Assembly (NCBI RefSeq): GCF_003984625.1
Contig: NZ_RWKH01000009.1
Location: 124,001 to 188,000, forward strand
Direction: 5' to 3'
DNA length: 64,000 nucleotides
DNA from: Variovorax sp. DXTD-1
GTDB lineage: Bacteria > Pseudomonadota > Gammaproteobacteria > Burkholderiales > Burkholderiaceae_C
The position numbers and the translations under genes were made by a program. Shown in pieces: positions 56,959 through 64,000 of this stretch (position 1 is the stretch's first letter; every line of letters starts with the position of its first letter). Under the pieces are notes generated by a model. It was given only the letters and a program-made list of their open reading frames with translations, was not told the origin of the DNA and made no database searches.

Positions 56959-57861
56959 TCAGGGCGCAACCGGCTCCTCGGGCTTCAGCAGATCGGACGC
57001 CAGCTCGCGCGTCAGCGCCGCCACATCGTCGCGCTGCTTGAAAAGAATGCCCGCGGTGTCGACCACCACTTCGGGGTCGAGCTCGACGGTATCGAGCGCA
57101 ATCAGCGCCCTCGCCCACTCGACGCTCTCGGCGATGCCGGGCGCGCGCTGGAACGCGTTGACGAACGGTGCATCGCGCAGTCTCGCGACAAAGGCGGCCA
57201 CCTGCGCCGAGAGCTTCTCGCCGGCCTCGGGCACCTGGGCCCGCACGATGGCCAGCTCGCGTTCGCGCTCGGGGTAGTCAAGCCAGTGATAGAGGCAACG
57301 CCGCTTGACCGCATCGTTGAGCTCGCGCGTGCGGTTGCTGGTAAGGATGGTGACGGGCGGCACCACGGCGCGCACGGTGCCGAGTTCGGGAATGCTGACC
57401 TGGTACTCGCCGAGGTATTCGAGCAGGAAGGCCTCGAAGGGTTCGTCCGCGCGGTCGACCTCGTCTATCAGCAACACGGCGCCGGGCGCGGGGGTCTGCA
57501 GCGCCTGCAACAGGGGGCGGCGGATCAGGTAGTGCGGCTGGTAGACCTCGGCCTCCACGTCGCGTGCAGCGCCTGTGGCTTCAGCCGCGCGCATGTGCAG
57601 CAGTTGTGCGGCGTAGTTCCATTCATAGAGGGCTTCGCGCTGCTCCAGCCCGTCGTAGCACTGGAGGCGCAGCAGTTCGCGGTTCAGCGCCTTCGACAGC
57701 GCCTTGGCCAGCTCGGTCTTGCCCACACCGGGCTCGCCCTCGAGCAGCAGCGGACGCTGCAGCTTGAGCGCGAGGAACACGGCCGTGGCCAGGCGCCGGT
57801 CGGCGAAGTAGCCGGCCTGCATCAAACCGTCGGAAAGGGAATCGATGGTCGGGAAGATCAT
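56959..57861 (-). CDS. coxD: CoxD-like MoxR AAA+ ATPase
   Basis: This 300-residue AAA+ protein of the MoxR type has Walker A GEPGVGKTE, Walker B VLLIDEVDRAD, sensor 1 in LTSNRTRELNDA and an Arg finger region RRCLYHWLDYP. CoxD acts as a chaperone that unfolds or remodels the CO dehydrogenase apo-enzyme so the metal site can be completed. Here it follows the M subunit by 58 bases and precedes coxE. Confidence 0.92.
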   Translation of the reverse strand: MIFPTIDSLSDGLMQAGYFADRRLATAVFLALKLQRPLLLEGEPGVGKTELAKALSKALNRELLRLQCYDGLEQREALYEWNYAAQLLHMRAAEATGAARDVEAEVYQPHYLIRRPLLQALQTPAPGAVLLIDEVDRADEPFEAFLLEYLGEYQVSIPELGTVRAVVPPVTILTSNRTRELNDAVKRRCLYHWLDYPERERELAIVRAQVPEAGEKLSAQVAAFVARLRDAPFVNAFQRAPGIAESVEWARALIALDTVELDPEVVVDTAGILFKQRDDVAALTRELASDLLKPEEPVAP

Positions 57862-57919
57862 GACAAAGCGTAGCGGAAGACGCGGGGATATCGCGCCTCC
57901 CGGTTCGCGCCTGGCTTCT

Positions 57920-58711
57920 TCAGCCCAGCGCCCTGGTCACTGCGCGCTGTGTCAGCACGCTGATCAGGTTGGCGCGGTAGGCGGCCGAGGCGTGCAGGTC
58001 GCTGTTGAGGTCGCTCGCATCGATCTTCACCGCTGCGGCGGCTGCCGCGGTGAAGCTCTTGTTGAGCGCATCTTCCAGCCCCGAGTGGCGGAACACGCCG
58101 TTGCCCGCGCCGGTGATAGCCACCCGAACGCCGCTGTCGTACTGCGCAAGGAACACGCCGACGAGCGGAAAGTTCGATGCTTTCTGGCGCAGCTTTTCGT
58201 ACACGGCGCGCTTCGGAATCGGAAAGCGAATCGCGGTGATCAGCTCGTCTTCTTCCAGCGCTGTGGTGAACATGCCGAGGAAGAAATCATCGGCCGCAAT
58301 CTCGCGCTTCGAGGTGATGACCGTTGCGCCGGAGCCGAGCACCGCGCTGGGATAACACGCAGCCGGGTCGTTGTTGGCCACAGAGCCGCCGATGGTGCCC
58401 ATCGCGCGCACCTGCCGGTCGCCGATGCGCCCGGCCAGGTCGGCCAGCGCGGGAAAGGCGGCTTTCACGTCGGCGTTGTTCGCCACGTCGAGGTGGCGCG
58501 ACATCGCACCGATGGTGATGGTGCTGCCGTCTTTCCTGATGCCGGTGAGTTCCTGGATGCCGCCCAGGTCCACGAGCTGTTCGGGGGCCGAGAGCCTGAG
58601 CTTCATGGAAGCGAGCAGTGTCTGCCCGCCGGCCAGCGGCTTGGCGCCCGCGGCAACGAGCTTGGCCGCATCGGCCACGGTGGCCGGCCGTTCGAGTGTG
58701 AAGGCGTACAT
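57920..58711 (-). CDS. coxM: Molybdenum hydroxylase FAD-binding subunit (CoxM-like)
   Basis: This 263-residue subunit binds FAD and passes electrons out of the enzyme. Flavin motifs are KPLAGGQTLLASMKLRL near the N-terminus and MGTIGGSVANNDPAA in the middle. The ATG at 58711 starts MYAFTLERPATVADA; upstream frame continues without similarity. It lies 19 bases after the large subunit gene, giving the order S-L-M. Confidence 0.93.
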   Translation of the reverse strand: MYAFTLERPATVADAAKLVAAGAKPLAGGQTLLASMKLRLSAPEQLVDLGGIQELTGIRKDGSTITIGAMSRHLDVANNADVKAAFPALADLAGRIGDRQVRAMGTIGGSVANNDPAACYPSAVLGSGATVITSKREIAADDFFLGMFTTALEEDELITAIRFPIPKRAVYEKLRQKASNFPLVGVFLAQYDSGVRVAITGAGNGVFRHSGLEDALNKSFTAAAAAAVKIDASDLNSDLHASAAYRANLISVLTQRAVTRALG

Positions 58712-58730
58712 GGTGTGGTTCCTTCTATGT

Positions 58731-61181
<2,451 letters not shown>

Positions 61182-61194
61182 GATGTTGCTCCCT

Positions 61195-61692
61195 TTACGC
61201 CGTGACGGTGGTCTTGACCGGGGTGCCCGAGGCCATCGCCTCGCCGCCCATCTGAACGGCCTTGACGATGTTCTGGTAGCCCGTGCATCGGCACAGGTTG
61301 CCGTCGAGCAGTTCTCGGATTTCGGACTCGCTCGACTTGGGGTGGTGGGTGCACAGGTCGATGGCGCTCATGACCATGCCGGGGGTGCAAAAACCGCATT
61401 GCAGGCCATGGCATTCCTTGAAGGCCGCCTGCATGGGGTGCATGGTGCCGTCGGGCTGGGCCACGCCCTCGATGGTGGTGATTTGCGCACCGGCCGCCTG
61501 CCCGACCAGGATGTTGCACGACTTCACCGCTCGGCCATTCAGATGGATGGTGCATGCGCCGCACTGGGCGGTGTCGCAACCGACGTGGGTGCCGGTGAGA
61601 TGAAGATGCTCGCGAATGGCGTGCACCAGAAATGTATTGGGGGGTGCGTCGACCGTGGCCGGTCGGCCGTTGACCGTGAAAGCTACCTGCAT
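61195..61692 (-). CDS. coxS: Molybdenum hydroxylase iron-sulfur subunit (CoxS-like)
   Basis: This 165-residue subunit carries two [2Fe-2S] clusters. The plant-type motif is CDTAQCGACTIHLNGRAVKS-C, and the second cluster uses QCGFCTPGM and LCRCTGYQNI. The ATG at 61692 was chosen because GGAGA precedes it at 9 bases; an in-frame start 15 codons upstream is less likely. It is the first gene of the operon and diverges from the regulator gene. Confidence 0.94.
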   Translation of the reverse strand: MQVAFTVNGRPATVDAPPNTFLVHAIREHLHLTGTHVGCDTAQCGACTIHLNGRAVKSCNILVGQAAGAQITTIEGVAQPDGTMHPMQAAFKECHGLQCGFCTPGMVMSAIDLCTHHPKSSESEIRELLDGNLCRCTGYQNIVKAVQMGGEAMASGTPVKTTVTA

Positions 61693-61732
61693 TTGGCTGT
61701 CTCCGTTGAAGGTGATGGCTGGTTCAGCGAGT

Positions 61733-61747
61733 GGCATCTTGGATGCC
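61733..61747. promoter_or_regulatory. Inverted repeat upstream of the hydroxylase operon
   Basis: GGCATC and GATGCC are perfect complements separated by TTG. The site lies 41-55 bases before the coxS-like start codon and could be an operator or a leader hairpin. Confidence 0.4.
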
Positions 61748-61819
61748 GGCCCCGTGCACTATCCTAGGCAAAACCCTCGCCGCTTGCGCAGCGCGCGCGA
61801 AATTCTCAAAATGGAACAA

Positions 61820-61835
61820 CTTGCGGTCTGGCAAG
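61820..61835. promoter_or_regulatory. Palindrome between the hydroxylase operon and its regulator
   Basis: CTTGC and GCAAG are perfect complements with a 6-base spacer. The site lies 41-56 bases before the regulator start and is the best operator candidate in the 183-base divergent gap. Binding by the neighbouring regulator is inferred from position only. Confidence 0.45.
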
Positions 61836-61875
61836 CTTCATAAAAAGACGCCCCCCATCCGAGCGAACCGACCCG

Positions 61876-63012
61876 ATGTCCGCCTCAACCGTTTCGTCCC
61901 TTCCCGAGCGCGCCCTCGCCATTGCGCAAGCCCGGCGGGAGCTGATCCACGGCGAGGCCGACCGCTCACGGAGCGCCACCCGCATCGAACCGTGGATCGT
62001 CCGCTCGTGGCAGCGCTGCATCGAAGCAGGGGGACAACCGCAGCAGCGCGTGAGCTTCAACCCTGTGGGCCAGTCCGTCATTCGCGATGTGGCCGAGCGC
62101 AACCGGGCGCTGGTGGCGGCGGCCCGGCCGGTGATCGAGCGGGTGTCCCGCGCCATTGCCGACACGCGCTATTTCGCGGTCCTGACCGATGCCGACGGCA
62201 TGGTGGTCGACGTGGGCCCGCTTCCCGACGGCACCGACACCGCCAGTCGCCATGCCCGCAACATCGCGCGCGTGGGCGTCGACCTGTCGGAGCGCGCGGT
62301 GGGCACCAGCGCCATCAGCACCGCGCTGGCCGAGCAGGAGTCGGTGTGGCTGCACCGCGGCGAACATTTCTTCGAGGACACCAGCGTTTACAGCTGCGCC
62401 GGGGCGCCGCTCTTCGGTCTGCAGGGTGACTGCATCGGCATGCTCGACCTGACGGGCGTGCAGGTGGTGGAACGGCCGGAACTGCGTCACCTGGCCATGC
62501 TTTCGGCGCGCAGCATCGAGAACATGCTGGTGCTGAACGAACCCTGCGAACTGCGGCTGCACCTCTCGTGGCCGGGCTGCCCGAGCAGCGAAGCCACCGA
62601 AGGCCTGCTGTGCGTCGATGCCAACGGCAACGTCACCGGCGCCAATGCTGCAGCGCGGCAGATGCTGCACCAGCCGCTGGCGCGCAGCCAGCATGCCCTG
62701 CATTGCAACGACCTGTTCGCGCTGCCGCTGAACATGCTGTTCGACGCCGCCCGGCGCGGCGACGCCATGCTCGAAGTGCCGCTCTGGTCGGGCCTGCGCG
62801 TGCAGGTTCAGCCCCGGCGCGGCGGCAAGGGCTCGCGGGGCGCGGCGCCCGAAGCCCAGCCCCGGCTGCGCGACGTTGAAACCGCCCTGATCCGCAAGGC
62901 CGTGACCGACGCCCGCGGCAACGTGGCCGAAGCCGCACGCACCCTCGGCATCAGCCGCGCCACGGTCTACCGCAAGCTGTGGCGCGGGCGCCCCTCCGGC
63001 GCCACCGATTGA
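61876..63012 (+). CDS. GAF-domain regulator with Fis-type HTH, lacking an AAA+ domain
   Basis: This 378-residue protein resembles AcoR-type regulators. The N-terminus has PWIVRSWQRCIEAG, and a GAF domain follows (about 65-215, with FAVLTDADGMVVDVGP and GVDLSERAVGTSAISTAL). A PAS-like stretch (GLLCVDANGNVTGANAAARQ) precedes a C-terminal Fis-type HTH (VAEAARTLGISRATVYRKLW). The central sigma-54 AAA+ domain of AcoR, with Walker A and GAFTGA, is absent. It therefore probably acts without sigma-54. It diverges from the hydroxylase operon and is its likely regulator. Confidence 0.85.
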   Translation: MSASTVSSLPERALAIAQARRELIHGEADRSRSATRIEPWIVRSWQRCIEAGGQPQQRVSFNPVGQSVIRDVAERNRALVAAARPVIERVSRAIADTRYFAVLTDADGMVVDVGPLPDGTDTASRHARNIARVGVDLSERAVGTSAISTALAEQESVWLHRGEHFFEDTSVYSCAGAPLFGLQGDCIGMLDLTGVQVVERPELRHLAMLSARSIENMLVLNEPCELRLHLSWPGCPSSEATEGLLCVDANGNVTGANAAARQMLHQPLARSQHALHCNDLFALPLNMLFDAARRGDAMLEVPLWSGLRVQVQPRRGGKGSRGAAPEAQPRLRDVETALIRKAVTDARGNVAEAARTLGISRATVYRKLWRGRPSGATD

Positions 63013-63022
63013 AGCCGGGCCT

Positions 63023-63400
63023 TCAGGCTCCCACCGGCACCTTGTCGAGGAACCCGGTCACCGACTGCAGCTTGCCGGCATCGAGCTGGGCGAAGTCGGT
63101 GCCCTGGATCAGGTCTTCGGCGCCGCTCGGCCCCAGGGTCCACGAAAAGCGCAGGTTGTCGCCATGCGCCTCGGCCTTGCCGAACAGGTTGAAACGAAAG
63201 CCCGGGTAGCGCTGGTGCACGGCGCCGACCAGCGCGCTGATCTGCTCGCGGCCGCTGGCCTGCGCCATCGGGTCGACGTAGTGCGCGTCGGCGGCCCAAT
63301 GGGCTTCGATCAACTCGGCGCGGCGCGCGGCATCGGTCTCGTTCCAGACGGCGATGTAGCGCTGGGCAATGGCAGTGGCGTCGTGTGCGGCGGTGTTCAT
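63023..63400 (-). CDS. NTF2-like (SnoaL-type) small protein
   Basis: This 125-residue protein resembles the NTF2-like fold of SnoaL-type proteins: an N-terminal helix AQRYIAVWNETDAARRAELI, then HWAADAHYVDPMAQASG, GFRFNLFGKAEAHGDNLRF and FSWTLGP strands. Such proteins are often small isomerases or binding proteins. The ATG at 63400 is the natural start; the frame runs 54 codons further but without fold similarity. It ends 10 bases from the convergent regulator gene. Confidence 0.8.
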   Translation of the reverse strand: MNTAAHDATAIAQRYIAVWNETDAARRAELIEAHWAADAHYVDPMAQASGREQISALVGAVHQRYPGFRFNLFGKAEAHGDNLRFSWTLGPSGAEDLIQGTDFAQLDAGKLQSVTGFLDKVPVGA

Positions 63401-63727
63401 GATGACGATTCCTTTCGAAGATCTCGACCCGCAACATCGCGGGGTGAAGGAATGGTCGCGCCGGGTGCTTCCGGCGTCGATGACCTGGGAGGTCATGGTG
63501 CGCTCGGTTAACAGAGTAGCCGGCACTCCGCTCGAAAAGTGACGAGCGGCGAGCAATGTCAACTGCCAGGAAACCTAATTTGAGCTGCGGCCGGTAACTG
63601 GCTAGGCTCCGGCGTCAAAGCTTGCGCTTGCAGCCTTGGGTGAACGGACCTGAGGCCTGTTTGAAGCGATAAGAAGAAGCCGCGCGCCAAGCGACCGGCG
63701 ACAAGAAATTTCAGGGGGAATAAAACC
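63401..63727. other. Divergent intergenic region
   Basis: This 327-base gap separates the leftward NTF2-like gene from the rightward secreted protein. I found no convincing gene on either strand; a frame at 63559-63870 on the minus strand is an antisense shadow. The right part (from about 63560) is richer in A and T than the rest of the window. A GGGGG Shine-Dalgarno lies before 63728. Promoters could not be placed with confidence. Confidence 0.6.
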
Positions 63728-64000
63728 ATGACGACAGAGATTGTTGACGCCACCGTGCGTCGTGACTTGGGTATCGGCGATTGCCGCAAAAGATTGACCT
63801 GCTGGTTAGGCCAAGTGCTGGCCACTTTGGCGGTTCTGATCTTTTGCCTGCCGGGTGCGCGTGCGGACACTCCGGGACAAGTGATCTATTCGCTTCCTCC
63901 GCTACCGAATGGGGTAGTGATACCGGAAAACTCCGACCTCGCAACTCTTTGCAATGATTTGATACCCCCGCTCAACAATTACTATCAGTCCATCAACAAT
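63728..64000 (+). CDS. N-terminal part of a secreted protein of unknown function
   Basis: The gene starts at this ATG and runs off the right edge; 91 codons are visible. The Shine-Dalgarno-like AGGGGG lies about 8 bases upstream. A long N-region with several Arg and Lys residues is followed by a hydrophobic core (VLATLAVLIFCLPGARA) and a likely signal peptidase site near ARAD. The mature part is Pro-rich (YSLPPLPNGVVIP) and has one Cys. The long signal region resembles those of some autotransporters, but nothing more can be said without the rest. Codon use is lower in G and C than in neighbouring genes. Confidence 0.7.
   Translation, partial: MTTEIVDATVRRDLGIGDCRKRLTCWLGQVLATLAVLIFCLPGARADTPGQVIYSLPPLPNGVVIPENSDLATLCNDLIPPLNNYYQSINN

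Noticed and set aside
61813..61826. TGGAACAACTTGC before the regulator as a sigma-54 promoter
   Set aside because: GG to GC spacing is only 8, so it does not fit.
63559..63870. Minus-strand frame of 103 codons near the right edge
   Set aside because: It overlaps the start and signal peptide of the rightward secreted protein, which has a ribosome binding site.

Overview
The window looks like about 64 kb of a high-GC betaproteobacterial chromosome, most likely Variovorax or a close relative in the Comamonadaceae. The reasons are the tmRNA tag peptide ANDERFALAA, the order gyrA-serC-pheA-tyrA-aroA/cmk-rpsA-ihfB-lapAB, the fused aroA-cmk gene typical of that family, and dense genes with many ATGA/GTGA overlaps. 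No insertion sequence, phage, CRISPR array, tRNA or rRNA was seen. The assignment comes from recognising families by eye and was not checked by any search.

Left part (1-14965). The 3' end of an FAD-linked 2-hydroxyacid dehydrogenase runs in from the edge and meets, tail to tail, a leftward cobalt-type nitrile hydratase operon (alpha, beta, accessory protein). Diverging from it are thyA, folA and a DUF2183/App1-like phosphatase. Next is a tightly packed leftward unit: a KaiC-like double ATPase, a hybrid histidine kinase, a lysylphosphatidylglycerol-synthase-type membrane protein and the DNA ligase LigD. A small acidic protein, a cation diffusion facilitator, a DUF3606 protein, exonuclease III and a lipoprotein follow.

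Centre-left (14987-31362, all leftward). The nitrogen control block is glnA, then a small periplasmic protein, ntrB and ntrC. glnA has a sigma-54 promoter and tandem NtrC-type sites. Upstream lie a CinA-like protein, a CysZ/EI24 membrane protein, a sterol-desaturase-type hydroxylase, a polysaccharide deacetylase paired with a beta-propeller protein, rsuA, gamma-glutamyltransferase, a PKMT-like protein methyltransferase, tmRNA, gph, ubiG and an OmpA-family protein.

Centre-right (31586-53991, all rightward). gyrA starts the aromatic amino acid, S1, IHF and LPS-control cluster. Then come a helix-hairpin-helix secreted protein, a TRAP transporter operon with a sigma-54-like promoter, a CrcB fluoride channel and a complete Mrp Na+/H+ antiporter operon whose first gene fuses MrpA and MrpB.

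Right part (54021-64000). A leftward operon encodes a molybdenum hydroxylase in the order S-L-M with accessory genes D, E, G and an XdhC-type factor. Its large subunit carries AYRGAGR, so it is a form II CoxL-like enzyme and not a proven CO dehydrogenase. A divergent GAF plus Fis-type HTH regulator is its likely controller. The window ends with an NTF2-like protein and the first 91 codons of a secreted protein.

The most unusual signals are the KaiC-kinase-membrane protein-LigD operon, the sigma-54 elements, the tmRNA promoter that shares the gph stop codon, and the regulator that lacks an AAA+ domain. I did not find a system I could call wholly undescribed.
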